From contig OZ025243.1 of the NCBI GenBank assembly GCA_964019155.1, positions 13,600,944 through 13,664,943 of the forward strand: a DNA stretch of 64,000 bases, given 5' to 3'. The notes under the pieces are model-generated. The model searched no databases, had not been told where the DNA came from, and worked only from the letters and a program-made list of their open reading frames with translations. Numbering within the stretch: position 1 is the first letter of the stretch; every line of letters starts with the position of its first letter. Made by a program: the position numbers and the translations under genes. Of this stretch, positions 23,718-37,011 are shown piece by piece. The DNA is from Osedax fenrisi (lineage: Eukaryota; Annelida; Polychaeta; Sabellida; Siboglinidae).

Positions 23718-24470
23718 TATTATATTATATATAATAGTTAATGAATCATAATTATCATGATCATTAATGATATTTTTTCTTTAATCATTAAATTAATGGA
23801 TTTATTTTTAAATAATTCAGTTATTGTAAATCGGGTTACAGACATTTTTATAAGAATTTATATGTTTCGTTGTTATTTAATAGTTAATTATTAACTTAAA
23901 AGCATATATTAATTTAATATATTCTTCGTATATATGTTTATAGTATATCATGATATTTATATATTTAATGTCTTATTAATGGCATTATTATATGATCTGT
24001 CTGAAATTATTATAAAAAGTCTGGAATTTTAATCTAATTAAATTCTTATCACATAATGATTAATTAATAAATAAGTAGGCTAATTATTATTGTTTTTATA
24101 ACTGATATATTATTTTTTACTTTTATTTATAATTTCTTTTATTTAATCATATATATCATATTATTATATATATACTATATCCTACAATTTTTATAATAAG
24201 TCATACACAATGTATATGAGTCTCATACCTATATCTTATATATTATGTTATATATTATATATATATATATTATGAGGTATAAAACAAATTGTTTAAAGTG
24301 TTTATATGATATACATGATGTATAATACATCCCTATAATATAATTCGTTATATAGACTATATCCAATACTAAATGATTATAGAGTGTGGATATAAAAAGA
24401 ATGCATTTAGTAGTCATCGATCATTAACTTATGTTATATTAAGCTATTCATATATAGATAATCATATGTA

Positions 24471-24474
<4 letters not shown>
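23050..24474. other. AT-rich spacer
   Basis: It contains a (TA)n tract at about 23665-23715. No gene or element recognised. Confidence 0.5.

Positions 24475-24475
<1 letters not shown>

Positions 24476-24518
<43 letters not shown>
24476..24518. repeat. (TG)n microsatellite
   Basis: About 21 TG units; another (TA)n tract follows at 24596-24622. Confidence 0.95.
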
Positions 24519-24522
<4 letters not shown>

Positions 24523-24588
24523 GTCCACACACAATATGGTTATGTGTTATAATTCTATATTATAATTTAAATTTATATTCTATATAAT

Positions 24589-24628
<40 letters not shown>

Positions 24629-24959
24629 TATATATATATTGGAAGTATAATGGGTACTTTCATATGGCTTATATTATTATTTACTGAGACTTTTATAAAA
24701 TAATATTAACATAAGTTTGATTAACTTATATATAGGATAAAAATACTACATATAATATACTATAATTATATTTGGTTATATATATATATATTCATAATGA
24801 TTGACATAATAAAAAGGATACATAAACATAGAAATAGAAAGCTTAATAGAAGAATTACCTAGGGAATACTCTTCTAGATGATTCTAACTGATGACAGGCA
24901 CGTATTGCATAATACGATGATGTATTAATCGATGCCTGGTGATATTGCGGAGCATGTTT

Positions 24960-25555
24960 CGAGTATATCAATAAACCTCGATGCGTAGCATTCTTTCATG
25001 TTATATTAGTGCCTCTCGAATAATGCAATTAGATATTGTACCATGGTTCCCATTTAACAAACGCTCAGCTTATTGTATACTATCTATTGTTCATTCCTCA
25101 ATATACTCTTCGAATTGCCCTTCCTATATTTCTGCTTCTCTAGTACAAAGATCTTCCCTTCCATCTCTTAGAAACCATGCATCTCATCTTCTATCTGCCC
25201 CTATTCTCCATCCCTCAAAAATTGATACTCGGGCACTGAGTTATATTGGTCCAAAACTATGAAATTAACTCCCACCCAATATTAGATCCATAAAATCGCA
25301 TAAAACATTCATGAAATATATACAACAATTTATATCAGATGGCAACCTGTAATACTAATATTGTTTGTCATTATTATTTTATTTATTAAATTCTGTACGG
25401 TTTATTCTATTTTATTTTATTATTATTAATAGTATTTATTGTTTTACCTAATCTATTATTTGTATTCTATATATTTAAACTTTTGAGAAATCATTTATGA
25501 TTTATTTAAGTGTTTAAATAAACTTTCAATCAATCAATCAATATATATATCTAAT
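24960..25555 (+). pseudogene. 5'-truncated CR1/L2-like LINE fragment with ATCA tail
   Basis: A frame open at 24981-25262 reads QLDIVPWFPFNKRSAYCILS, SIVHSSIYSSNCPSYISASL and SLRNHASHLLSAP, then DTRALSYIGPKL. This is collinear with the C-terminus of the 7-kb LINE ORF2 (SLRCKLRILSIIHKSIYSF ... PSYISDLI ... LRYQNAPLL ... NSRAFKNSGPTLW). A 3' UTR follows and ends in CAATCAATCAATCAATA, a different tail from the ATC-tailed copies, so it belongs to a second subfamily. Confidence 0.8.
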
Positions 25556-25854
25556 ATAGATTTTCATTATTATATTATAATATCTATTATCTGATCGAAT
25601 TATTCGAGAGGCTATAGAATCTGCATATCGGTATGAATGAATTTAATATAGTCGTAATATAGTATAATAGTTATAATATAGTAATATAATGTAATATAGA
25701 ATTTTAATTTAATTCAACGACTCCGTAAGACTAAAGAAATTGTCAAGCGTCGAAAGTAAAAATAAATGGTATAAAGTGAATATTCAAATATTCCATTTAT
25801 TATTTAATAAATGGAACGTACGTGAAAAATTAATGTAAGATATTTAGTAGGTTA

Positions 25855-26200
25855 GCGTTATATCACACCGAACACCGACTACCTTAGATAAGACACACCC
25901 ACCGCAGCACCACTCATTGTTGTAGAGATATACCGTAGAGATAAAGCATGCCCTAGTTATACTAACACACTATGCTGCGGGTGACTGTGGTATATACAGC
26001 CGTACGTACCGCTTTCTGTTACACGTGCCTCCGTCTGGTGGTGATGTACGCGGCGTAGTGCAGCTGAGAGCTGTTGATAGCGAGGTTGTTATACTAGGAT
26101 AGTATCCTATCGAAGGGTAGTTATCCCAGGTAAACAGATCGTAATACATCTGCGTACAACGTTCAGAGGTGACCACGCGCTATTCACTTTTATGTTTACG
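25855..26200. promoter_or_regulatory. Small CpG-containing, higher-GC island (possible regulatory DNA)
   Basis: This stretch has many CpGs in a CpG-poor setting (CCGTACGTACCGC, GATGTACGCGGCG) and a CACGTG E-box at 26022-26027. It could be a promoter or enhancer, but no adjoining exon was identified. The frame open across it on the - strand has no recognisable protein motif. Confidence 0.3.
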
Positions 26201-26600
26201 TTGCATAGATATGCAGATAATAGATTATAGATAATTACAGACAGTAGATCTATGGAACCTGTTATATACGAATAATGTGTCATTATTGTTATAATTTGAA
26301 ATCGTAGATCTATTCTTATTATTTATCGAACATAATCATTTTTATTTTAGTTATTATATATATATATTTATTATTAATTTTATACAGACGTAGAGTTATT
26401 AAATTCATTACAGTAACATAAATTCGCTGATAGCCTAAAGCCAATCGTATACCTAAGTAATATGTAACTCTTATACTCTTCGTACTATAGTATCGGTGTA
26501 GAAGACCCCACTTTGTTTATACTATTGTAATTCACATTCAGTGTTGTTATAAAACTTTATGAATGATTAATATAGCTATATTTCAGCTGCACTTCCGTAT
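26201..26600. other. Spacer, nothing recognised
   Basis: No gene or repeat family seen. Confidence 0.5.
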
Positions 26601-26602
26601 GA

Positions 26603-26650
26603 ATGTACAGTGTACATTGTACAGTGTACATTGTACACTTGTACATGTGA
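26603..26650. repeat. TGTACA-rich quasi-palindromic repeat
   Basis: Six TGTACA sites occur in under 50 bp (for example GTACAGTGTACATTGTACAG). A weaker group of similar units is found near 27300-27345. Confidence 0.8.
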
Positions 26651-27778
26651 GGTGACCTCTTTACCATTTAAAACAGCTATTAATTTTATAGTTGTTTGTT
26701 GAACTATATTTTGTGCGAAAGATTAGCTTAATTTAGTTACACTTTAAAATGTAAAGTTTAACAACATTACTACTTCATTACTAGACGCCGTACATCTAGT
26801 ATAAAGTGATGTAAACAGTGCATCTCAATATATGATAATACCAGCCTCTTTATCAGTACTAGTGTTAGTGGACTAATATATCGTGATTTATAAATTCAGC
26901 GAATATTAAATGCAGCGAATACATTGCATACACGCTCGAAGGAACTCTCATAAATTACGGTTTAACAGCTTTTTTATACTCAGTTATGCGCGAATTGCAT
27001 AAACACATACGCATTCAACTAATTTGTTGAAACAAATAATAATAATAATAATTATAGTTATAGTAATATTAATATGTGTTCTTATTACATAACCGAATAA
27101 CAATCTCAACGACTACAGTAATACTTTACTATCTGTGATGTTTTATATTATATTATTAGATTAGCCTTATCAGTAGCTAGCTTATCTTTGTAGAGGTGTG
27201 AAGTTTTTTAATACAAATACTAATAGCATGGTTCCATTATAATATGTATACAAACATATATACATATACATAATAATACAAGATTATTCATTAGCAATGA
27301 ATGTACTGTGAATGTACAATGAATGTACAGTGTATATACAGTGTAGAAGTATTGATTACACTGTACTATGTAACAACACCTACACATTATAAACAATTAA
27401 ACATTATGACCTTGACCCCCCATATGAGGTTTCACACATTTATATCTGATAAGAAAATTGTACAACTATAATGTATATCTTAGTATTTCTACCTACATAT
27501 ATTCATGTTATATTGTATATGTTTAATAATATTATATATATATATTTATATATATACACATTGTTTACATTCTATGTCACTTTAATCAGTAATATTCGAT
27601 TATATAATTTATTATAAATATTCGTTAGGTATATAATGTAATGTTAAAAATTGTGTGTATATAAAAGATGAAATATTAAAATTGAATGCCAAAGATAAGA
27701 TGCCAAATAACCGACATTCTTAAAATAACATTAATCTAGATGTGTCTAGAAATTCCACCAAGACTTAGTACTACTACT

Positions 27779-27838
27779 CCCCATTATACCTACTACACCC
27801 CATTATACCTACTAAACCTCATTATACCTACTTGATAC
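27779..27838. repeat. 17-18-bp minisatellite, three units
   Basis: Three successive units of CCCATTATACCTACTA with small changes. Confidence 0.85.
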
Positions 27839-28003
27839 ACCTCCATGGTGCCCATTATGGTTCTATAACAGTTATTGATTGTTATTGATATTATGTAATC
27901 GCTAATAATAGTAAATATCCCACACATATATATAACTTTAGATTGATTGATATATCAGCCAATGACAGCTGTTCTCTTATTTATTCAAAATAAACATTGT
28001 AGT

Positions 28004-28344
<341 letters not shown>

Positions 28345-28561
28345 AATACTGAATATGGTATACATATATCTATTGTTTATTTATACATAGATTATTATCT
28401 GAGATATAGACTAGAATAGCTACAAGCATACACGCCATACATACATACATACATAAATACTTATTCCCTCATATGCATACCATAGTTAATAGTTAATAGT
28501 AGGGTACATCATGCACATTAGTTAGATTAAAAGGTTAGACACCTAATGAGAGTTGTAGTCT

Positions 28562-28682
28562 GTATTACTAGTATGCATTACTACAGGCTATATATAGGTT
28601 ATGCATTACTATTATGTATTACTACAGGCTATATATAGGTATGCATTACTATTATGTATTACTACAGGCTATATATAGGTTA
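28562..28682. repeat. ~42-bp minisatellite, about three units
   Basis: Each unit carries TATGCATTACTATTATGTAT, then TACTACAGGC and TATATATAGG. The first unit is partly diverged. Confidence 0.85.
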
Positions 28683-28699
28683 TGAATAACTAGTAATGC

Positions 28700-29052
28700 G
28701 TTAATAATGGAAAATTTAACTAATTAGTAATAAACAAATGTATTATGTAATCTATATTTATAAACTAATTTTAATATATATATATAGTGTATATATTGTT
28801 TTGCAGATTATTCTGTATAGCTGCTATTACCTAACATATGGAATGATGTAATAACAGTGCAATAGGCTTGTTTACTCAATTGCATAACGAGTCCATATCG
28901 CAGTAAGGCTTATAAGCTAAACAACACATCTTGAATGCATATCGGTATTAACGTACATTGGGGAGAGGGGGGAGGCAGTGAATCATAATAGATATAGTCA
29001 AGATGGTAGATTGCTAACTATCCCAAACAGTATATATATATATTGTTATTTA

Positions 29053-29091
<39 letters not shown>

Positions 29092-30030
29092 ACATATATG
29101 ATATAATTAATAGGCAGTTAATCTATTACATCACACCACTATATAATATATTGCATAACCACTCACCCTGTTATCATTGTATATAATCTGTGTTTCCACA
29201 TAATTGAGCCAGTCAGGCAGTAGCTGTCACTGTATTCTCATAGTATGACCCCAGACTACTTGTTTACTAAACATCTAAGCATTCCTATGAATCCGTGTAT
29301 ACAACTCCATTCATCACTAGTGTCTTTGTTTTAGTATTCTCTCTCTACTATCAGTGGCAAGACCTGCTTTATGTGACGTATTCCTCGTACTAGTAGGACA
29401 AATGTCCTCCGCATCAATGTGATTTATTCATATATGAGTATAGTGTGTATTTCAGGCATCTTAGCAGTTGAAACTACCAGTGGTGTATGTGTAATATAAT
29501 ATGTGTAATGGAGCTACATTAGTAATGCATTAGTAACACAGTATGGTATAGAGTTCATTCATATTCATTAATTGATTCATTTGATAGATAATATTTCTAA
29601 ATTTGTGTGTTATGAATACATTTGAGTATATATATATAATAATAATAATAATAAATATTTATTAGAAGAAAGTTTTACATTTTGTTCATATGAACTTCAT
29701 ATTATGAAGTATTTAAATTAATTATATTGTTATTTCCTCTAAAGGGCTTCTGATAAAGATCAATATCTTTTCTATGCTGTCGCCCGAATGTTCATATATA
29801 TATATATATATATATAAACACATATACATACATTATGTACATGTTATATATACTCATTGTAGAGAACCATAATACCTATTCCTCCTACACATACTAGCAT
29901 TCATAGTCCTAATTAAACAGATTAGCTATATATATATATATATATATATATATACTGTGTATATATTAATAGTGTGTGAATGCATCTCTTTCTCTCTCTA
30001 TCTGTGCATACCAGCATACCCTATGTGGGT
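28700..30030. other. Intermediate-complexity spacer
   Basis: Mixed unique sequence with several short (TA)n tracts (about 29030-29100, 29794-29815, 29930-29955). No coding segment or element recognised. Confidence 0.45.
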
Positions 30031-30042
30031 TCACTGACTCTA

Positions 30043-30057
30043 CCACCAGATGGCAGT
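30043..30057 (+). promoter_or_regulatory. CTCF-like motif
   Basis: CCACCAGATGGCAGT agrees with the bilaterian CTCF core (CCASYAGRKGGCRS) at every core position. It is a sequence match only; occupancy is unknown. Confidence 0.4.
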
Positions 30058-30537
30058 AGTAGATACCGGATGTTGATGGGGATGTTGATTATACCAGCCT
30101 CCTCATCCTCCTCCGCCCCACATCATCTAGCATGAGAGATGCTTCTAGAGATCATGCCATGTCTAATATTACATGCCATTGTTGAGATATAGTTGTTCCC
30201 CATATAAAACCCAATATACAATATATACTATACTATGTATATTATACATACACATGATTAATTGGTGATAAATTAAACTTCTAATATAATGTTATATCTA
30301 CACTATCTATATATCATGTGTGAGTATGTGTGTGAATGTGTGTGTGTTTGTGTATGTGTATGTTTGTAAATATTAGTGTATATATGGAATTTGGACACCA
30401 TATATTTATAAATATATATGTTATAATATATATATATATTTATACAACATATAATAAGTTATAATATCTATTATATATATATATATAATATAATACTATT
30501 GTTCTCTTTAGATAATATCACATTGTAACTATATTAT

Positions 30538-30540
<3 letters not shown>

Positions 30541-30607
<67 letters not shown>

Positions 30608-30612
30608 TATAT
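30541..30612. repeat. (TA)n microsatellite
   Basis: About 30 TA units and a short interrupted continuation. Confidence 0.95.
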
Positions 30613-30809
30613 AAACAAGTAGTGTACTTTATTTGATATACATAGGCCTACCAAAACTGAGAAATATAGCCCCCATAATAGACATGCAATTAAAAGCACT
30701 TAAATAGTTGGTCACAGTTATTTATAGGCCTGCGTTAAAAATCGGCTGTACCCTAAAACATTCACATATATGTGTGTGTGTGCATGTGAAACATTCATCT
30801 AACCCAGAT

Positions 30810-30811
<2 letters not shown>

Positions 30812-30848
<37 letters not shown>
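30812..30848. repeat. (GT)n microsatellite
   Basis: About 18 GT units, with related GT/TA sequence around it. Confidence 0.95.
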
Positions 30849-30859
<11 letters not shown>

Positions 30860-31037
30860 CCTAGAGAATAGTTGTTATATTACTATGTAGATTTATAGTT
30901 TATCAGGTAAAATACAAATGTACCACTACTCTACTCTATGAAATACCAACATTAAATACATTTCATACAAATACCCATCATTGAATACTTTTGTTATGTA
31001 AATACAAGCAACATTATCAGTGATATTCCTATGAATA

Positions 31038-31041
31038 GATG

Positions 31042-31086
<45 letters not shown>

Positions 31087-31096
31087 ACATCAACAT
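31038..31096. repeat. (CAT)n trinucleotide repeat
   Basis: About 16 CAT units followed by CAACATCAACATCA variants. The polyMet frame on the - strand is an artefact. Confidence 0.95.
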
Positions 31097-31536
31097 CACA
31101 TTCTTATAGTAATACTGCATCATAACAAATCATCATGTACATATTGATATCAAAGCATGCGCTTTGGATAACTTAGTTACTAATAGACATGTACATTATA
31201 CAAATAGCTAGTCATGAGAATACACCAACTCTGTATGCTAAAGGGGGGCTCCAGCAATGTGTGTAACATAACTATATACATCTATTGACCTATTTAAATA
31301 TATATTTATTGAATATTGTTGAGTTAAACAATATATTTAATTTTATAAATAAAATTTAATTCTCTCAGTGTAAAGTATTGATTTTATTAAATTACATCTA
31401 TTTGTATTCCAACATAGACCATTGTTAATATCTATTGTTAATACAGTGAGGAAGTGTGCACTCAGTATGTTGGGAGATGTACAATGTAAGATGTACATGT
31501 ATAATGTATGTGTATTACTATGCCATTACCACACTA

Positions 31537-31645
31537 ATACATATGTCCTTATGATGTCCTTCACTATTACTTCTGTTACCACAATAATAGATAGGTACTA
31601 TTACACATGTGTCCTTATTATGTCCTTCACTATTGATGTTGTTAT
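31537..31645. repeat. Direct duplication, ~68-bp period
   Basis: TGTCCTTATGATGTCCTTCA at about 31544 recurs as TGTCCTTATTATGTCCTTCA at about 31611, with matching TTGTTA/TCTGTTA following. Confidence 0.7.
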
Positions 31646-31919
31646 TGAATAAATAATGATACCCAATTTAAATATTTGAACTTCAAATTAGAATATCTCC
31701 TCCTAATAGTCAAGCTTTCATTACACACACACCCACACACACACACACACACATAATTATACTATTACATAATAATTTATTACCCGAGGTTACCGTAAAC
31801 ACACACACACACACATATCATATGATATTCATCGTGTAGGAATGTAACGGAATGCGTGGAGTTTACCCCGTGGTGAGGGCAAATAGTTAACGCTGCGTTA
31901 TATCACACCATCTCCTACA

Positions 31920-31972
31920 TCACATAATGTGTGTGTGTGTGTGTGTGTATGTGCGTGTGTGTGTGTTTGTGT
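31920..31972. repeat. (GT)n-rich tract
   Basis: Interrupted GT units. Related (CA)n tracts lie at 31724-31752 and 31799-31815. Confidence 0.9.
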
Positions 31973-32019
31973 GTATATCATATCTAAATAAACAACACTG
32001 CCATAAACCACAGCTATAA

Positions 32020-32690
32020 ATTAGCAATTTGTCCTGAGGAACTATTCGTCAAAAATGAGGCTGGACCCCCTGCATCTCAAAGAAACAGCCCCACATCTCT
32101 AACATAGAATCCCTCCATTATCATACCCATAGTACTAATTGTTATAGTAGGCATTGAAGTATGTACCTCTGCTAGGACGATGTAACGCTTCCATACAATA
32201 TCTTCAACTGAGGAACAGGAGGTGGAGCTAAGGGATCTGATGCCCACCCCCAACCCCACCCCTTTGTATTAATTGTATAGTAGGCATCGTTGTATATCCT
32301 AGGGAACCCGCTTTCATCTCTTCAACTGAGAAACAGGAAGTGGAGGAGGTTGATTGAATCTCTCACCTTATCCATTAAACTAATTATTATAGCACGCAGT
32401 TAATTATGTATCTTAGAGATATACACTGCCATCTCGTATCTTCAAAGTAGGAGGATGAAGAAGCTGTTACATAGTCCATCTTACTAAGTATTAATGCGGG
32501 CATTATACTATCTAACTGAGACAGTAGATAGGAGTGTCCATCTCTTTCACTGATGATGAGGAAGCTGAGGGACCTACTGCAGTGTATTACTTGTTGTACC
32601 TCACTATCTATCTGAGTGGGGGAGACTGACATGCCCTTCATCATCCCTTTAACTGATGATGAGGCTGCCGAACCTCTCTAGGTATGAGAT
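32020..32690. repeat. Diverged tandem repeat, about five units of ~100-135 bp
   Basis: Units begin near 32131, 32266, 32377, 32486 and 32585. Each carries a TATTAATTGTATAGTAGGCA-like block, a GTAT(C/A)T block, then TCTTCAACTGA(GGAA/GAAA)CAGGA or CACTGATGATGAGGA followed by purine-rich sequence. A partial unit may precede at 32030. Several units could encode a short acidic peptide (for example TEEQEVEL, TDDEEAE), so duplicated exons are a possibility, but the frames are not preserved throughout. Confidence 0.55.
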
Positions 32691-32699
32691 GTAACCTAG

Positions 32700-33073
32700 T
32701 AGCCCCTTGCGTGATAGCTATTCGTATAGTAATACATCTGCTTGCACCTGACCCACCGCTATATTCCTAATTAATATCAGAACTGTGTGTATTTGTTGTG
32801 GGTATGTGAGCAATATCATAGCAAGCAATGTATGCTTCATACTTATATATATATATATATATATTCATTTAATATATTATATATATATATATAAATATAT
32901 TTAATATTAATTATAATCATTTATTAAAAGTTATATGTTTTAATAATATAATGGATATAAATAAAATGTTAAATTATTCAATATCTTTATACAACTAAAG
33001 GTCTTGAAGTTTATATGTAAATCTTGATTATTATTATTATTTCTCAGCTATATATATATATATATACATACAT

Positions 33074-33123
<50 letters not shown>

Positions 33124-34070
33124 AATATATATTTATTTATATCTATGAAGTATAGGTTGAGTGTAGATGATAGCTATAAAAAACCTGAATATGTACTTGT
33201 ATATATATAAATAAGGATGCTATTTGTATGTATACATGATAAACTCATGTGTATAACATTTCATTATTATATAACAGTAGTGGATATATTATTTAATAAT
33301 TATTAGTTATTATATATTGTATATATCTATATCATAGTATCATTTTTATATTTTGATTTCGAAAATTATTCATTAAAATATATTTCTTTGAAATTATATG
33401 AAGGTTTATAAAACATATAGAACCATCTGTTTCTCCCTAAGTAGGGTATCTAGGGTATAGTTGTAGTGGGATACCCCCTTTAAAGTATATTTGTTGTATA
33501 CTTAAACTATATTTCCGGCAAGTTGCCACTACAATTGTAGTTAACTTGCTAGATAATCACTTTCTAGCAAACATGTGTGGACATTATTGCTGGAAATACT
33601 GGTAGTGGATTATCCCTTAACACACTATTCTTATCATTATAACTGATTATTAAACACCTATCCTAATTATTTATTAAATATTGATTGTGAATACATGTTC
33701 GATTCTGTCCAAATATATCTCTATAGGCCGTCTATATTATAATATATTTCTATATTCTTATAATTTCTATAGAACTTCTACTTTCTTATGACATGAAATC
33801 ATTCTTTTCAGTTATACAACTACATATTGACAAAACTTAAATATTAATTTTGTATTTTTATTTTGTATTATCGAAACATCATCGAAACATTACAGATGAT
33901 GTTATTTTATAATAAATAAACAATAAACATTCCAATATTATATTTGTATACTATCCAATAATTTATTTACTTATTTATAATGTGTTCTAAAACTATTTAT
34001 AATTATTTAAAATCTAAATAATAGTTTTAGATGTAATAATTTATATCAGTTATATGTATATATATATATA
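32700..34070. other. AT-rich spacer with several (TA)n tracts
   Basis: TA tracts occur at about 32842-32893, 33052-33066 and 33080-33122. No gene or family recognised. Confidence 0.5.
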
Positions 34071-34357
34071 TTGTTATATTTATTTGGTGGAGTCCTTTCA
34101 TCCCATCCAAGAACTTAGATGAAGTTTTCACTTATAACCATATATGGCTCTAATGTCCCTTTGAAGCCTCTCTCATGTTAAGGCATCCATGTTTTTAACC
34201 AGAGCCGATCATTTATTTATACACAATTATATAAGATCACTTCTAAATAATATTTTAAGACCGATTTTATAAAATTAATTAATATTCGGACAAGGGTCGA
34301 ACCCGTGTCCTACTGCTTGTATGTATGACACCTTAGCCACTGAGCCACACAGGCAGT
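34071..34357 (-). mobile_element. Full-length tRNA-derived SINE
   Basis: On the - strand: head with A-box-like TGGCTCAGTGGCTAAGG, B-box GGTTCGACCCTTGTCCG, linker, the GGCTCTGGTTAAAAACATGG body, TTCTTGGATGGGATGAAAGG, ACTCCACCAAAT and a short A-rich tail. (TA)n lies just outside both ends. Confidence 0.9.
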
Positions 34358-34547
34358 TAATTTATATATATATAATAAATAACATATATTACACATAAAT
34401 AACCATTAATACATATTATTGTATTCAAATCGTAGCAAAATAAGAGATTATGTAAAAACTCAAGTGTATTAATTTAAATTCCAACTATTTCTTAAATATA
34501 TAATTATGTAAATTACTTTCCACTCGAATTGAGTAATTACTTCACTG

Positions 34548-34580
<33 letters not shown>

Positions 34581-34687
34581 AATATATACATATATATAAT
34601 GGTAACATAATGACTATATGATGAATATTTCAAGTCATTGTCATTATGATCTATTGTTATATTATATTATCACACTTCCCCCTGTTT

Positions 34688-34728
34688 GTGTATGTATGTA
34701 TGTATGTATGTATGTATGTATGTATGTA
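34688..34728. repeat. (GTAT)n tetranucleotide repeat
   Basis: About ten GTAT units. Confidence 0.95.
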
Positions 34729-34989
34729 TTATATACCTCACTTTTTTTACCCTGCATTAATCAAGTGGCACAAGCCTATAGGTTGAGGCATATGGGTTCT
34801 CTATAGGTTGAGGAGGTAATGCTGATCTCTATTGTTTTATGAATACCTACATAGGTAATTAAATATGACCTACATACACTTGTATACATTAGGTTAATAC
34901 TGTTAGCCTTAGGGTCTTACAGTACTTTAAACTACTGAGGTTTAGGTTTAGGATGTTAATTATATTGATTTACACTACCTGTTATTAAA

Positions 34990-35009
34990 TATATATATAT
35001 ATATATAAA

Positions 35010-35077
<68 letters not shown>
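34990..35077. repeat. (TA)n tract
   Basis: Interrupted then perfect TA, about 28 units in the last block. Confidence 0.95.
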
Positions 35078-35082
<5 letters not shown>

Positions 35083-35473
35083 TCTTACATATTAATACAT
35101 GGTCAATAACTATTGCTTATATATATATTATTATTAATAATTTATTAAATAACACTGCTATATTGATAAAAGAAATCTTCTTTAACTAATTAACTATCAT
35201 ATGAATTATATTGTTAATTATGATAGCATTTAAAATCTAAAAGGACCTACTTTTTAATCACTCATAAGTATACCTAAATTAAATGTCTACTTTAAATAAA
35301 TACATTAAATGTATACTTTAAATGTATAGATTAAATATCTACTTAAACGTATACTTTTGTTGATTCATAACTAAAGTAATTATCTTGAATGCTATTGAAG
35401 ACAAGTCTTAATTTGTCTTTATTATTGTCAATCATAGTTTGGTTATATATTATATTAGTATATATTATATTAT

Positions 35474-35476
<3 letters not shown>

Positions 35477-35523
<47 letters not shown>
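35477..35523. repeat. (TA)n microsatellite
   Basis: About 23 TA units. Confidence 0.95.
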
Positions 35524-35527
<4 letters not shown>

Positions 35528-35899
35528 AGTAATAGTTATCCATGTAAACATGTGTATCACTGTAAGCCACAAATGCTAGATACAGATAATATACCATTAT
35601 CTCTAGCTCTAAGTTGTAAACAAACAATTTCCATAGCTCTCCATCTGTTATATAACATTTTGAAATGGCATTTTTTTATAGTTACAAATTAAATTATAAA
35701 ACTATGCTAATGTTACATTAAATATATGATACAATTTAATAAATCATCATTATCTAACAAATATGTGATAAATATTTAAAGTATTTCAAAGTATCAATAT
35801 TTTAAAATAACTCCTACTTGTAATGGTACATCACTTTATGTTATTTAGTAAATGCATGTAGTAATAGTATTTATTTATACACAAAGATTAATATAATAT

Positions 35900-36700
35900 T
35901 CTACAATGTGTTTTACTGTTTGTCGAACATTTTACAGGTGTGGGTTTCCGGATGATTTAACGATCATATAATAATTTAAAATAATATAATAAAATAAAAT
36001 AACATTCTTAAATATAATAATATAATAATAATATAATATCACGATTACATTTCAAAGAGGGTTAGATATGTGGTATTTTAGTGGGGAACGTTTAAATAGC
36101 TCCTTGAGTTTATATTTGAAAGTGGTGATTGAGATATCTTCTTTGCGTATGGATTGGGGAAGTTTATTCCAGAGAGTTGCACCTCTCCAGCTAAATCGTT
36201 TGTTACCGTACTTTCGTAGTCGTGTAGTCGGTATGCAAGTCTATATGTTTGTCTCAGTTGTCTGTTAGTGGTTTGTTTGTGAAGTAAAGTATGTAAATTA
36301 TGAGGTTGAGTTGTTTTTGTAGTTTTGTAAAGTATAGTTAGTAGTTTAATGTTGATGTTGTCAATTGTAGGTAGCCAGTTTAGTGATTTCCGTAAGTTCG
36401 TAATGCTAGTAGTGTAATCTGTGTTTTTTAGATTACAAATAATTCTAGTAGTTCTATTTACTAATCGGTCAATATTTTTAGTAACTGTTTTGTTTTCTCC
36501 GGCTAGTAAAGAGTTACAGTATATAAATCTAGACATTATCAGTGAATTTGATAGAATTATAGCTGTTTGTTTGGTTAAGTATGGTCTTAGTTTTTTTAAA
36601 TTATATATATGAAAGGAAGAAGTTTGTTTCATTTTACTGATATGTTTAGTAAAGTATTAAGCATGCTGCTTTACCATGACAGTGTAGTTACAGTTTTTAA
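35900..36700 (-). pseudogene. 5'-truncated L2/CR1-like LINE fragment
   Basis: The - strand is open at 36632-36078 and reads FHIYNLKKLRPYLTKQTAII, SLIMSRFIYCNSLLAG, DRLVNRTTRIICNLKN and KSLNWLPTI, ending ...WNKLPQSI-like. These are the conserved segments after the RT palm in L2/CR1 elements ('NLRKIR', 'DYCNSLL', 'QN.AARLI', 'LHWLP'). Upstream residues to about 36690 continue in frame with one stop. The 3' UTR ends in (TAATA)-rich tail sequence near 35980-36040. It is cut off upstream at a (TA)n region and adjoins a SINE. Confidence 0.8.
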
Positions 36701-36754
36701 TTATGTTTACTATACCATATATAGTATATATATATTATATACTCAGTCTCTTAT

Positions 36755-36785
<31 letters not shown>

Positions 36786-36795
<10 letters not shown>

Positions 36796-37011
36796 ATTTT
36801 TATGTTGGTGGAGTTCCCATCCAGGAAGTTAACATATTAAGTTTTCACTTATAACCATATATGGCTCTAATATCCCTTCGAAGCCGCTCTCGTGTTAAGG
36901 CATCTGTGGTTTTAACGAGAGCCGATCATTTATTTAAACATAATTATATAAGATCACTTCTAAATAATATTTTAAGATCTATTTTAATGGTCCGGACGGG
37001 GGTCGAACCCG
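36786..37011 (-). mobile_element. SINE copy, 3' portion, split by an insertion
   Basis: From the ATTGTTATTTTTATG tail through the GTGGAG, AACCATATATGG and GGCTCTCGTTAAAACCACAG blocks to TCCGGACGGGGGTCGAACCC, where the family sequence breaks off in the middle of the B-box end of the head. The remaining head lies at 37788-37855. Confidence 0.88.

Noticed and set aside
25970..26176. 68-codon open frame on the - strand in the 26-kb island
   Set aside because: No recognisable domain or splice context; better explained as open by chance in GC-richer DNA.
32077..32644. Two - strand frames as genes
   Set aside because: Both lie within the diverged tandem repeat and are not preserved from unit to unit.
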